A DNA stretch of 64,000 bases from an uncultured Pelagibacteraceae bacterium (GCA_902537555.1 CACBBR010000003.1:1-64000), one strand, 5' to 3'; positions 28,527 through 37,763 are shown, counted from the stretch's first letter. The notes: generated from the letters alone by a model not told the origin. Numbers and translations: made by a program.

Positions 28527-29690
28527 ATGGATATCCACGAATACCAAGCGAAAAAAATACTTTCAGATTTTGGAGTAACAATTCCAAGAGGTGGAATTGT
28601 ATATAGCCCTGAGAATGCTGAGAATAAAGCAAGAGAGATAGGCGGATCCAGATGGGTAGTTAAAGCTCAAATTCACTCAGGTGCTAGAGGAAAAGCTGGT
28701 GGAATAATAGTATGTGATAGTCCATTAGAAGTTGCTCAAGCGACAGACAAATTATTAGGAAAAAAATTAGTTACAAATCAAACAGGTCCCGAAGGTAAAA
28801 TAGTAAATAGAATTTATATTGAAGAAGCAACAGATATAGAGCGGGAGCTATACCTTGGTTTGGTTTTTGATAGAAGTTCAGAAAGCATTATGGTTGTTGC
28901 ATCGACAGAAGGTGGTATGAGTGTTGAAGAAATTTCAAAAGAAAAACCAGAGAGTATAATTAGATCAAAAATAGAAGTCGCTGTTGGAATGCAAAGTTTC
29001 CAAGCTAGAGAATTAGCCTTTGGTTTGGGAATTGAATCTGATTTAATAAGAAGAGCATCTGAAACAATTATTGGATGTTACAAGGCATTTAGTGAATTAG
29101 ATGCCACGATGGTTGAAGTAAATCCATTAGTTATTTCAAAACAAAAACAAATTTTAGCTTTGGATTGTAAAATGAGTTTTGACAACAATGCAATGTTCAG
29201 AAGAAATCAAGTTTCTGAACTAAGAGACAAAACACAAGAGGACTCAAAAGAAGTTTTTGCATCTGATAGAGGATTGAATTATGTAAGTTTAGATGGAAAC
29301 ATTGGTAATATTATAAATGGTGCTGGCTTAGCAATGGCGTCAATGGACATGATAAAACTAGCTGGTGGAAGTCCTGCTAATTTTTTGGATGTGGGTGGTG
29401 GAGCTACTCCAGAAAAAATAGTTAAAGCGTTTAAGCTAGTTACAATGGATGAAAAAGTAAAAGTAATTTTAGTAAATATTTTTGCTGGTATAAACAGATG
29501 TGATTGGGTAGCAGAAGGAATAGTAGAGGCACTAAAAAAAATTGAAGTTAATGTTCCATTGGTTATCAGATTAGCAGGTACAAATGTTGAAAAAGGAAAT
29601 CAAATATTAAAAGAGAGTAAAATAAATTATATTGAGGCAAACACTTTAGAGGATGCAGCTAATAAAGCGGTTGCAGCGCTGAAAAAATAG
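28527..29690 (+). CDS. mtkA: Malate-CoA ligase (malate thiokinase) beta subunit
   Basis: This ATP-grasp subunit, with the next gene, makes malyl-CoA from malate, CoA and ATP. The 387-residue protein begins MDIHEYQAKKILSDFGV and has KAQIHSGARGKAGG, ERELYLGLVFDR, VEVNPLV and NIFAGINRCDWVAEGI. The IHSGARGKAGGI and INRCDWVAEG variants match my recollection of methylotroph MtkA better than succinyl-CoA synthetase SucC, which typically has AGGRGKAGG. Adjacency to malyl-CoA lyase supports this. Succinyl-CoA synthetase is the alternative if no other sucCD exists in the genome. Confidence 0.83.
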   Translation: MDIHEYQAKKILSDFGVTIPRGGIVYSPENAENKAREIGGSRWVVKAQIHSGARGKAGGIIVCDSPLEVAQATDKLLGKKLVTNQTGPEGKIVNRIYIEEATDIERELYLGLVFDRSSESIMVVASTEGGMSVEEISKEKPESIIRSKIEVAVGMQSFQARELAFGLGIESDLIRRASETIIGCYKAFSELDATMVEVNPLVISKQKQILALDCKMSFDNNAMFRRNQVSELRDKTQEDSKEVFASDRGLNYVSLDGNIGNIINGAGLAMASMDMIKLAGGSPANFLDVGGGATPEKIVKAFKLVTMDEKVKVILVNIFAGINRCDWVAEGIVEALKKIEVNVPLVIRLAGTNVEKGNQILKESKINYIEANTLEDAANKAVAALKK

Positions 29691-29693
29691 ATA

Positions 29694-30581
29694 ATGACAG
29701 TATTAATTGACAAAAACAGTAAGATTATTATCCAAGGTTTTACAGGAAAAATGGGCTCTTTTCATGCAGACGAGATGATTAAGTATGGTTCTAATGTCGT
29801 TGGTGGAGTTACTCCAGGAAAGGGTGGCTCTATGCACCTAAATTTGCCAGTGTTTAATACAGTTAAAGATGCAGTAAGTGAAACAGGAGCAGACGCATCA
29901 ATTTTATTTGTACCACCAGCTTTTGCAGCAGATTCAGCGATGGAAGCAGCTGATGCTGGAATCAAGACATGTGTAGCAATTGTAGATGGTATACCTTCAC
30001 ACGATATGATTAGAATAAAAAGATATATGAGAAGATATACCAAAAGTTCTAAAATGACTTTGGTAGGACCTAATTGTGCAGGAATTATTAGTCCAGGTAA
30101 GTCAATGTTAGGTATAATGCCTGGACATATCTACAAAGAAGGAAGAATTGGAATCATAAGTAGATCAGGAACATTAGGATATGAAGCGGCTCAACAACTT
30201 AAAAATTTAAACATTGGAGTTTCAACAAGTGTGGGTATTGGAGGTGATCCAATAAATGGAAGTTCATTTAGAGATATAATCGAAAAGTTTGAGACTGACG
30301 ATGAGACAGATGCAATATTAATGATTGGTGAAATTGGCGGTCCCCAGGAAGTAGCTGCAGGAGAATTTGCAAAAGAAAATATGAAGAAACCAGTTATAGC
30401 ATACATAGCTGGATTAACTGCACCAAAAGGTAGGGTAATGGGTCATGCGGGAGCAATAGTTTCAGCATATGGAGAAAGTGCAATTGAAAAAGTTGAAATT
30501 TTAAAAGAGTGTGGAATTACAATTTCTAAAAATCCATCTGTTATGGGAGATACAGTAAAATCAGTTTTAGAAAAAATGTAG
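29694..30581 (+). CDS. mtkB: Malate-CoA ligase (malate thiokinase) alpha subunit
   Basis: The alpha subunit binds CoA and carries the phosphorylated His. The 295-residue protein opens MTVLIDKNSKIIIQGFTGKM, then GGVTPGKGG, VGPNCAGIISPGKSMLGIMP, SRSGTLGYEAAQQL, GIGGDPINGSSF and MGHAGAIVS with the active-site His. It starts 3 bases after mtkA. The KGGSMHLNLPVFNTVKDA stretch resembles MtkB. The same caveat applies as for mtkA: SucD is the close relative. Confidence 0.83.
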   Translation: MTVLIDKNSKIIIQGFTGKMGSFHADEMIKYGSNVVGGVTPGKGGSMHLNLPVFNTVKDAVSETGADASILFVPPAFAADSAMEAADAGIKTCVAIVDGIPSHDMIRIKRYMRRYTKSSKMTLVGPNCAGIISPGKSMLGIMPGHIYKEGRIGIISRSGTLGYEAAQQLKNLNIGVSTSVGIGGDPINGSSFRDIIEKFETDDETDAILMIGEIGGPQEVAAGEFAKENMKKPVIAYIAGLTAPKGRVMGHAGAIVSAYGESAIEKVEILKECGITISKNPSVMGDTVKSVLEKM

Positions 30582-30583
30582 TT

Positions 30584-30949
30584 ATGGGTTACGACGATAA
30601 TAATATATTTGCCAAAATACTAAGAAATGAAATACCTTGTAATAAAATTTATGAGGATGAATTTGTTTTATCTTTCCATGATATAAACCCACAAAAAAAA
30701 ATTCATGCTTTGGTAATTCCAAAAGGCAAATATGTTGACCTTGATGATTTTAGTCAAAATGCGTCAAAAGATGAAATGGCTGGACTCCTTAAAGGTATCA
30801 ACACTGTTGCAAAAATATTAAATATATCTGTTGATACTGGAAATGGATATAGAGCATTAGCAAATATTAGTGAGGACGGAGGACAAGAAGTTCCTCACTT
30901 ACATTTCCATTTGTTTGGTGGTGAGAAAGTTGGTAAAATGGTCTCGTGA
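30584..30949 (+). CDS. HIT (histidine triad) family protein, HinT-like
   Basis: HinT proteins are purine nucleoside phosphoramidases. The 121-residue protein has the N-terminal NIFAKILRNEIPCNKIYED stretch typical of HinT, the middle HALVIPKGKYVDLDDF, and the catalytic triad motif PHLHFHLFGG. Length matches bacterial HinT. It starts 2 bases after mtkB and overlaps the next gene by 4 bases. Its physiological substrate is unknown. Confidence 0.92.
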   Translation: MGYDDNNIFAKILRNEIPCNKIYEDEFVLSFHDINPQKKIHALVIPKGKYVDLDDFSQNASKDEMAGLLKGINTVAKILNISVDTGNGYRALANISEDGGQEVPHLHFHLFGGEKVGKMVS

Positions 30950-31458
30950 TTATAGACGTAGACAGAAGTTTCTTGGAAATAAATTCAATAAAAAATCTAA
31001 AGCGATCAAATAATCCGGGTCCAAATTTTAAAATAAGCGAGGTAAACCCACCTGATTTTCAATTAAATAAGTTTTTTTATAAACAAATCGGAAAAAAACA
31101 TAGATGGGTAGACAGATTGGTCTGGGAAGATAAGAAATGGATTGAATTTGTTGAAAACCCAAGAGTAAAAACCTTTATTTTAAAGGATAATAACAATTTA
31201 GCTGGATATTACGAAACTATTCGTGACGTGGACAAAGATCAATCTGAAATAGCATATTTTGGTATTTTAGAGGAATATTTTGGAAAAAAATGTGGAGGTT
31301 ATCTGCTTTCTGAAGCTATTAATCAATTATTTCAGGAAGGAATGTCAAGAGTTTGGCTACACACTTGTTCTTTGGATCACAAAAATGCAATTAAAAACTA
31401 TTTAGCCAGAGGTATGAAAATATTTAAATCTGAGAAAATTAATCTTGAGATTAATTGA
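30946..31458 (+). CDS. GNAT family N-acetyltransferase
   Basis: The 170-residue protein starts with GTG inside the hinT stop. It has an N-terminal extension of about 70 residues, then a GNAT core: DNNNLAGYYETIRD (beta strands), EIAYFGILEEYFGKKCGGYLLSEAI (motif A, acetyl-CoA pyrophosphate loop as GKKCGGYL, close to Q/RxxGxG/A), and VWLHTCSLDHKNAIKNYLARGM (motif B). The acceptor is not predictable. It ends convergent with the LolA-like gene, overlapping by 8 bases. Confidence 0.85.
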   Translation: MIIDVDRSFLEINSIKNLKRSNNPGPNFKISEVNPPDFQLNKFFYKQIGKKHRWVDRLVWEDKKWIEFVENPRVKTFILKDNNNLAGYYETIRDVDKDQSEIAYFGILEEYFGKKCGGYLLSEAINQLFQEGMSRVWLHTCSLDHKNAIKNYLARGMKIFKSEKINLEIN

Positions 31459-32008
31459 GATAATTTTGTATTGAAAAAATATTCTCTTCTAAAATAATAT
31501 TAATTTTAACATCGCTTATAAAAGTTTGAACTATATTTTGATAAATATCTTTTGTTTCCCAACCAATTAAATTTAAGTTTTCTTTATCAAAAAAAACTTT
31601 TATAAAATTATTTTCATGCTCAAAATTAAATGCGTAATAAAAAGGATAATTTTGATCTTCTTTTAATTTACTCATTTTTGAAATTAAGAATTCTTTATCG
31701 AGAATAAAATTCAAAGGAGTTTTATCTAGTGGATATCTGTAATAATTAGGTATTTTATCTGAATTGATAATAAGTGACTTACCGTTTGAAACAAGTATTT
31801 TATTATAAATATCATAATATTTACAAAAAATCTTTTTTGGATATGAAATTATACACTCACCCTTTTCAATGTTATTGTTATCAATTTTTTGACTAAACTT
31901 AAATTCCAATGAATTTATGTCTTTAAAATGATTTATAATTTCCTCGCTTGGAGAACTATGTGCATTTAAATTAACAAATAGAACAAAAAAAATTAAACAT
32001 TTTTTCAT
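31451..32008 (-). CDS. lolA: Outer-membrane lipoprotein carrier protein LolA-like
   Basis: LolA ferries lipoproteins through the periplasm from LolCDE to the outer membrane. The 185-residue protein has a signal peptide (MKKCLIFFVLFVNLNAHS) and the LolA pattern of amphipathic strands: FKDINSLEFKFSQKI, then YPKKIFCKYYD, and LISNGKSLIINSD-like hydrophobic stretches. Sequence conservation is low in this family, so the call also relies on position: lolA directly downstream of ftsK is common in alphaproteobacteria. It overlaps ftsK by 4 bases. Confidence 0.85.
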   Translation of the reverse strand: MKKCLIFFVLFVNLNAHSSPSEEIINHFKDINSLEFKFSQKIDNNNIEKGECIISYPKKIFCKYYDIYNKILVSNGKSLIINSDKIPNYYRYPLDKTPLNFILDKEFLISKMSKLKEDQNYPFYYAFNFEHENNFIKVFFDKENLNLIGWETKDIYQNIVQTFISDVKINIILEENIFSIQNYLN

Positions 32009-34092
32009 TTAAGAACTTCTCTTTTTCCAACATGGTTAGCTTGGCTTACTTCTCCATTTGCTTCCATCTGGTCAATAATTCTAGCAGCTCTATTATAACC
32101 TATTTGTAATTTTCTTTGTAAAAATGAAGTAGATGCTTTTCTTTCAGATTTAACAATTTCTAATGCAGTATTATACAATTCGTCAAGATTTTCGTTATCC
32201 TTGGAGTCATTTGGATTTTCTTTTTCATCTGCAAAATTCAGAATTTCATCTACATAATCAGGCTCAGCTTGATTTCTTAAAAAATTATTTATTTTTTCAA
32301 TTTCTCCTTCTGATACAAATGGAGCATGAATTCTTGTCATTCTATTTGCTGAAGTCATATAAAGCATATCTCCTTTTCCAAGTAGCTGTTCAGCACCTTG
32401 TTCACCAAGAATAGTTCTACTATCTATCTTCGAGGTAACTTGGAAAGAAATTCTTGTAGGAAAATTTGCTTTTATTGTTCCTGTTATCACATCGACACTC
32501 GGCCTTTGAGTTGCCATTATAATATGTATTCCTGCTGCTCTAGCCATTTGCGATAGTTTTTGGATATAATTTTCTATATCTTTTCCAGCAACAAGCATTA
32601 AATCAGACATTTCATCAACGATTACAACAATATATGGCATAGAAATCTTATGTTTTTCATTGTATCCGTCTATATTTCTTACTCCTACTTTAGTCATAAG
32701 TTTGTAACGATTTTCCATTTCTTTTACTACCCAACCTAAAACTGAGGCAGCTTTTTTCGCTTCAGTAATCACGGGACATAACAAATGTGGAATTCCTTCA
32801 TAAGTTGATAGTTCTAACATCTTTGGATCAATTAATATAAATTTACATTTTTCTGGAGAGTGTTTGTATAACAAGGATAAAATAATAGTATTTATACAAA
32901 CAGATTTTCCAGAACCTGTAGTACCAGCAATAAGCAAATGAGGCATTGTACTCAAATCACCAGTTACTGGTAAACCTGAAATACTTTTTCCAAGTGCTAT
33001 TGGAAGTTTTATATCTTTCTTTTTAAAATTCGATTCTGAAATTATTTCACTTAAGAAAACATTCTCTCTTTGTGGTTTGGGTAATTCAATTCCTATTGTA
33101 TTGCTTCCAGGAATAGTTGCAATTCTAGCGGACTCTGAACTAGTATTTCTAGCTATATCTTCTGAAAGATTAATTATTTTAGAAACTTTTACTCCAGGCG
33201 CTGGTTCAAACTCATATAAAGTAACTACAGGACCTTGACTCACTTTTTTAACTTCTCCCTCCACTCCGAAATCAAGTAAAATTTTTTCTAAATTTTTTTC
33301 ATCAATTTTGTTTTCAGAGACATTATTATTTTTTTTTGAAGGAGTTTTTAAAAAATCTATAGAAGGAAATTTGTATTTTAACGTTCGTTTTCCAGATGTT
33401 GAAATATTATTTTCAAATGCGAAGTTTTCTTGAACTCTTGTTTCATTATTAGTGTCGTTTATTTCACTAATGACATTCTCATCATAATTTTCAATTACAC
33501 TTCCAGAAGATTTTTTTTTTGATTTAGTAAAAAATTTAAAAAAAGAGCTAATAAATTTAAATTTAAAATTGATACTAAAAAGAAAAAAAATTGAAATTAA
33601 AACAATTAAAATTACATAACTTATTTGATGATTAAGTAATATTACATTAATAAAAAAAGTATCTTCAAATAAATTTCCAATGAATCCATTATTTCCGTTG
33701 ACTGTTAACCAATATGTTTCTGTGTGAAATGTTGTAAAGAACAATGTTCCTGTAATTGAATATAAAATTATAAAAAATAAACTTTCAATGATATGTAAAA
33801 TTTTTTTATCTATAATTACTGATAATGATATAAAAAAAAACGAGATTGGTATTAATATTGAAATTAATCCAATTGATTGATACAATATATCAGCAGTAAA
33901 GCTGCCTTTAGTGCCTAATAAATTTTTTATTTCAGCATTCTCAGGAAAAATAAAGTTTGGATCTTCTGGGGAGTAGCTAATTAAAGATATCAAAAGCAAT
34001 ATTGATAAACCTAGTAAAATTAAACCAACTAATTCAGATAGTCTTTTAAGCACAAATTTAGTTGTATTATCTATGAAATTTTTAATATTCAT
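32005..34092 (-). CDS. ftsK: DNA translocase FtsK
   Basis: FtsK is the septum-anchored hexameric motor that clears and aligns chromosomes at division and activates XerCD at dif. The 695-residue protein has four N-terminal transmembrane helices (first 190 residues), a short low-complexity linker and the motor domain. Walker A GTTGSGKS is at residues 390-397, Walker B is in YIVVIVDEMSDLM, and MATQRPSVDVITGTIKAN follows. A winged-helix gamma domain (RKLQIGYNRAARIIDQMEANG) ends the protein. The linker is short compared with E. coli, as in other streamlined alphaproteobacteria. Confidence 0.97.
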   Translation of the reverse strand: MNIKNFIDNTTKFVLKRLSELVGLILLGLSILLLISLISYSPEDPNFIFPENAEIKNLLGTKGSFTADILYQSIGLISILIPISFFFISLSVIIDKKILHIIESLFFIILYSITGTLFFTTFHTETYWLTVNGNNGFIGNLFEDTFFINVILLNHQISYVILIVLISIFFLFSINFKFKFISSFFKFFTKSKKKSSGSVIENYDENVISEINDTNNETRVQENFAFENNISTSGKRTLKYKFPSIDFLKTPSKKNNNVSENKIDEKNLEKILLDFGVEGEVKKVSQGPVVTLYEFEPAPGVKVSKIINLSEDIARNTSSESARIATIPGSNTIGIELPKPQRENVFLSEIISESNFKKKDIKLPIALGKSISGLPVTGDLSTMPHLLIAGTTGSGKSVCINTIILSLLYKHSPEKCKFILIDPKMLELSTYEGIPHLLCPVITEAKKAASVLGWVVKEMENRYKLMTKVGVRNIDGYNEKHKISMPYIVVIVDEMSDLMLVAGKDIENYIQKLSQMARAAGIHIIMATQRPSVDVITGTIKANFPTRISFQVTSKIDSRTILGEQGAEQLLGKGDMLYMTSANRMTRIHAPFVSEGEIEKINNFLRNQAEPDYVDEILNFADEKENPNDSKDNENLDELYNTALEIVKSERKASTSFLQRKLQIGYNRAARIIDQMEANGEVSQANHVGKREVLK

Positions 34093-34155
34093 TTTGTTAT
34101 TAATGATTTGTCACTTTGTATCATTTAATTTTTGTTGATAAAATTAAATAATATT

Positions 34156-35217
34156 ATGAATATTTGCCTTTTAGGAAACAATTTAACTAATCTTCTACTC
34201 GGAAGTATCTTAACTAAGAAAAAGATTAATGTTGATATTATTTATCAACCTACAAAATTTGAATTAAAAAACACTATTAGAACAATTGCAATTTCAAATA
34301 AAAATTACAGTTTTTTAAGAGAAAATTTAAAAGGATTTAAAAATTTTGGATGGCCAACCGAAAAGATTAAAATTTTCTCTGAGAAAAATAAATCCACAGA
34401 GTTATTTGAGTTTAAAAATAGAAATCAAAATAATTTTTACTTATTAAAATATATACAAATTTATAATCTATTAAAAAAAAATAAACTTATAAAATTTATT
34501 AGATTAAAAAACTATAATTTTGATATAATTAAAAGAAAAAATTATAATTTAGTTGTAAATTCAGATTACAATAATCCAATTACTAAAAAATATTTTCAAA
34601 AAAAAATAGAAAAAAATTATAAATCTCTAGCTCATACCGCCATAATAAGTCATACAAAAATAGAAAATAAAGTAGCCATACAAGTTTTTACAAATAATGG
34701 ACCTTTGGCATTTCTTCCTTTATCTAAGAATCAAACATCAATTGTCTTCTCAAATAATTCGTCAAAATTGATTGAAAAAAACAATTTTTTGCAAATTATT
34801 AAAAAATATAATTTCAAATATAAAATAAATAATATTAGTGAGGTTGAGTCTTTTAATATAAAATTCTCATATTTAAGAAACTATACTTATAAAAATATTT
34901 TGTCATTTGGAGATTTGATACACAAAGTTCATCCACTAGCTGGGCAAGGCTTCAACATGACTATTAGAGATATAAAATCATTGTCACAAATTATCGACAG
35001 AAACATTAAACTTGGTATTGATGATGGAGAAATTATTGCTGAAAGTTTTCAGGAAAATAATAAACATTTAAATTTTATTTATGGGGTAGCAATTGACTCT
35101 ATTAATTCTTTTTTTAAAATAGATAGTAAATTAAAAAATAATTTATCTGATCCTATATTTAAAATTTTAAAAGGTAATAAATTTTTGAATAATTACGCGA
35201 CTTTCTTGTCTAATTAA
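34156..35217 (+). CDS. UbiH/UbiF/COQ6-type FAD-dependent hydroxylase, divergent
   Basis: The C-terminal half has the hallmark of ubiquinone hydroxylases, FGDLIHKVHPLAGQGFNMTIRD, which binds the FAD ribityl chain. The N-terminus (MNICLLGNNLTNLLLGSIL) lies where the Rossmann GxGxxG should be but keeps few of the glycines. The expected ring-hydroxylase DG motif is also not obvious. I chose ATG 34156 because upstream in-frame codons from a TTG at 34132 add only an unlikely tail. The 353-residue protein is somewhat short for UbiH. It may hydroxylate a ubiquinone precursor, but the eroded nucleotide site makes this uncertain. Confidence 0.72.
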   Translation: MNICLLGNNLTNLLLGSILTKKKINVDIIYQPTKFELKNTIRTIAISNKNYSFLRENLKGFKNFGWPTEKIKIFSEKNKSTELFEFKNRNQNNFYLLKYIQIYNLLKKNKLIKFIRLKNYNFDIIKRKNYNLVVNSDYNNPITKKYFQKKIEKNYKSLAHTAIISHTKIENKVAIQVFTNNGPLAFLPLSKNQTSIVFSNNSSKLIEKNNFLQIIKKYNFKYKINNISEVESFNIKFSYLRNYTYKNILSFGDLIHKVHPLAGQGFNMTIRDIKSLSQIIDRNIKLGIDDGEIIAESFQENNKHLNFIYGVAIDSINSFFKIDSKLKNNLSDPIFKILKGNKFLNNYATFLSN

Positions 35218-35233
35218 ATTATTCTTTAATTGA

Positions 35234-35875
35234 TTATTGTAACGTCTTATTGTTAAAATTATCAACGATATAAGTATTTAAAATTTCTTCTAACTTTTCT
35301 TTTCTCATATTTAAATCTTTGCTTTCAAGTAAAACTTGTTTTTCTTCTAATGAAAAAGGTGATGCCATGGACAGAGTATTTATAGTTTGGTCCAAACTTT
35401 GTTTTTCAATTTCTTTCCAATTTATTTCATAACCTTGCTTTTTAAAAAGGCTTTTTAAATTATGAAATATTAATTTTAAGTCTGAAAATTTTATTTGATC
35501 AGATTTTTCAACTAAATCACCAGTAAAATCCTCATATTTTACCTCACATTCTCTATATAAATTATCATTGTTAACTTCGTCTTTAATTTTGAATCTACAT
35601 ATCCCATTTAAAATTATTAAATATCTACCATCATCTGTTTCATTAAAACTTGTTATCTTTCCTGCGCAGCCTACATCATATAGATCTGGTTTTTTTAATT
35701 CTCCAGTTTTTTTTGGCTGTATCATTCCAATAATTCTATTACTTTTCATACTTTCATCTATCATTTTTATGTATCTTGGCTCAAATATATTTAATGGAAC
35801 AGTTGTTCGCGGAAATATAATAAAATTAGATAAGGGAAAAACTGGTATTATGTCAGGAAGATCTTCTTTTTTCAT
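35234..35875 (-). CDS. Lon N-terminal substrate-binding domain protein
   Basis: The 213-residue protein is a stand-alone Lon N-domain with no AAA+ or protease part. The start IPVFPLSNFIIFPRTTVPLNIFEPRYIKM is the classic Lon_N strand pattern. It is followed by IGMIQPK, GCAGKITSFNETDDGRYLIILNG and a helical half with TINTLSMASPFSLEEKQVLLE. Such proteins are widespread in alphaproteobacteria, and their function is not well established. It is divergent from the TPR-sulfotransferase across 26 bases. Confidence 0.88.
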   Translation of the reverse strand: MKKEDLPDIIPVFPLSNFIIFPRTTVPLNIFEPRYIKMIDESMKSNRIIGMIQPKKTGELKKPDLYDVGCAGKITSFNETDDGRYLIILNGICRFKIKDEVNNDNLYRECEVKYEDFTGDLVEKSDQIKFSDLKLIFHNLKSLFKKQGYEINWKEIEKQSLDQTINTLSMASPFSLEEKQVLLESKDLNMRKEKLEEILNTYIVDNFNNKTLQ

Positions 35876-35901
35876 TACAATTAAAATATAACATTAAAGT
35901 T

Positions 35902-37545
35902 ATGAATTCAAATTATTTCGAGAAAAAAAAAGCAAAGCTTCTTAGTTCGTTTAAAGAAAAAAAATATGATGATGTAATTAAAAATGGTGAAAAATTACTT
36001 AAAAAAAAAAATAATGATGCTCAATTAATATTCTTATTAGTGTTATCTTTAATTAATCTTCAAAAATTTGAGGATGCTGAAAAACACTTAAAAAACTTAA
36101 TATCTTTTAAAAAAACACCAGAACTTTATTATACATATGGAAATGTCCAAAAAAAGTTAAAGAAATATCAAAATGCAATTTTTTCATTTAATAAAGCTAT
36201 TGAATTAAATCCTAATTTTTCAGAAGCATATAATAATTTAGGAACTACAAAAAAATTAATAAATGAGAGAGAGGAGGCAATAATATGTTTTAAAAAATCA
36301 ATAAGTTTAAAAAAAAATAATATTGAAGCCTTAATAAATTTAGCAACTATATTTAGAGAAAATAATAACTATGAAGATTTAATAAATATTTATAATCAAA
36401 TATTAGAACTGGATACTAAAAATATCAAAACTCTTTATAATCTCGGTACAGCATATGTATTTTTAGGTGATAATTCAAAAGCTAAACATTATTTTGAGAG
36501 AGTTTTTGAAATTGATAAATCTCATATAGCAAGTTTAAGAAACTATATAAATATAACTAAAATAGATAAAAATAACAAAATTTTCCAATATTTAAGTAAA
36601 ATTAATTTTGAAAACCTTGACTATGAAAATAAAGTTTTTGCATTCGATGCTTTAAGTAAATGTTATTTCGATCAGGGCGATTCTAAGCTTGGTTTCGAAT
36701 ATCTTACAAAATTAAACATTTTAAAAAAGGAAAATTCAAATTATTCATTAACAACTGAAAAAGAGAAATTTAAAAATATAAAAAGTTTATTTAATAATAA
36801 TGATTATTTTAATATAAATTTTGAAATTAATACAAAAAGTAAACCAATTTTTATAATTGGAATGCCTAGATCTGGTACCACTCTATTAGAACAAATTCTA
36901 TCAACTCATTCTCAAATTCATGGTGCAGGAGAACTTAGATATTTACCAAAAATAATTGATAAGGTTGGTCTTAATACTCCAAAAGATGCTAAAGAATATT
37001 TTACTGAGATAAGGTCATATTATTATAATAACTTATCTAAAATTTCAGAAAAACACTATATTATTGATAAATTACCATCAAATTTCAGGTGGTTAGGGTT
37101 AATTTTGAATTCCTTTCCTGAAGCTAAAATTATTCATATTTATAGAAACCCAATGGCAGTTTGTTGGTCAAATTATAAAACAAATTTTGTTTATAGTGGT
37201 ATGGATTATACTTTAACTCAAGAAGATACAGCTGATTATTATTCCTTATATTATGATTTAATGAAATTTTGGAAAGATAAATTTGATAAAAAATTTTTCA
37301 ATATAAATTATGATGACTTTGTTCAAAATTTTGAGTTTCATACCAAAAAAATTCTCTCTTATTTAAATTTAGAATGGGAAGATAATTTAAAAAATTATGA
37401 AAAAACTAATAGGGTTGTAATTACAGCATCCTATCAGCAAGTAAGAGGTAAAATTAGAAAAGATACATCATTAGAATGGAAAAAATACGCTGAGTATTTA
37501 AATGTTATGCAAAAAGTTTTAGAAAAAAATAAAATTAAATTTTAA
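35902..37545 (+). CDS. TPR-sulfotransferase fusion protein
   Basis: The 547-residue protein has about six tetratricopeptide repeats in residues 1-225 (for example YYTYGNVQKKLKKYQNAIFSF and AYNNLGTTKKL). A C-terminal sulfotransferase domain follows. Its PAPS 5'-phosphosulfate loop GMPRSGTT is at residues 320-327 in IIGMPRSGTTLLEQILSTH. It continues with IHGAGELRYLP and the 3'-phosphate motif HIYRNPMAVCWSNYKTNF. No signal peptide is seen. This is the common bacterial TPR-sulfotransferase type and is not closely similar to the four array copies, whose loop is YPKSGNTW. The acceptor is probably a protein, lipid or glycan; it cannot be named. Confidence 0.9.
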   Translation: MNSNYFEKKKAKLLSSFKEKKYDDVIKNGEKLLKKKNNDAQLIFLLVLSLINLQKFEDAEKHLKNLISFKKTPELYYTYGNVQKKLKKYQNAIFSFNKAIELNPNFSEAYNNLGTTKKLINEREEAIICFKKSISLKKNNIEALINLATIFRENNNYEDLINIYNQILELDTKNIKTLYNLGTAYVFLGDNSKAKHYFERVFEIDKSHIASLRNYINITKIDKNNKIFQYLSKINFENLDYENKVFAFDALSKCYFDQGDSKLGFEYLTKLNILKKENSNYSLTTEKEKFKNIKSLFNNNDYFNINFEINTKSKPIFIIGMPRSGTTLLEQILSTHSQIHGAGELRYLPKIIDKVGLNTPKDAKEYFTEIRSYYYNNLSKISEKHYIIDKLPSNFRWLGLILNSFPEAKIIHIYRNPMAVCWSNYKTNFVYSGMDYTLTQEDTADYYSLYYDLMKFWKDKFDKKFFNINYDDFVQNFEFHTKKILSYLNLEWEDNLKNYEKTNRVVITASYQQVRGKIRKDTSLEWKKYAEYLNVMQKVLEKNKIKF

Positions 37546-37653
37546 AATAATTTTAATTTTAACTGCTAAAAACATTATTTTAATTCAAATTAAGTAGTTT
37601 TTGCCTATTGCTTAATTATAAAAAAGCAACTAATTTCAATAATTATAGAACAG

Positions 37654-37728
37654 GCGGGCATAGCTCAGTGGTAGAGCGTCTCGTTGCCAACGAGAAGGTC
37701 GTGGGTTCGAGTCCCATTGCCCGCTCCA
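37654..37728 (+). tRNA. tRNA-Gly (anticodon GCC)
   Basis: A full cloverleaf can be folded. The acceptor stem GCGGGCA pairs with TGCCCGC, the D-arm is AGCTCAGTGGTAGAGC, and the anticodon stem TCTCG/CGAGA encloses loop TTGCCAA. The anticodon GCC is at 37686-37688, and the T-arm is GTGGG-TTCGAGT-CCCAT. The discriminator T is followed by an encoded CCA. The 75-base gene is isolated between two TPR-protein genes. GCC decodes GGC and GGU. Confidence 0.97.
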
Positions 37729-37763
37729 TATATTGGTTATGAATATAAAATCAGTTATTTATT

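Noticed and set aside
28527-30581. Succinyl-CoA synthetase (sucCD)
   Set aside because: Motif variants and the adjacent malyl-CoA lyase favour malate thiokinase; it remains the main alternative and is noted in the entries.
37654-37728. tRNA-Gly as an integration site of a mobile element
   Set aside because: No integrase, no transposase and no second copy of the tRNA 3' end was seen nearby.
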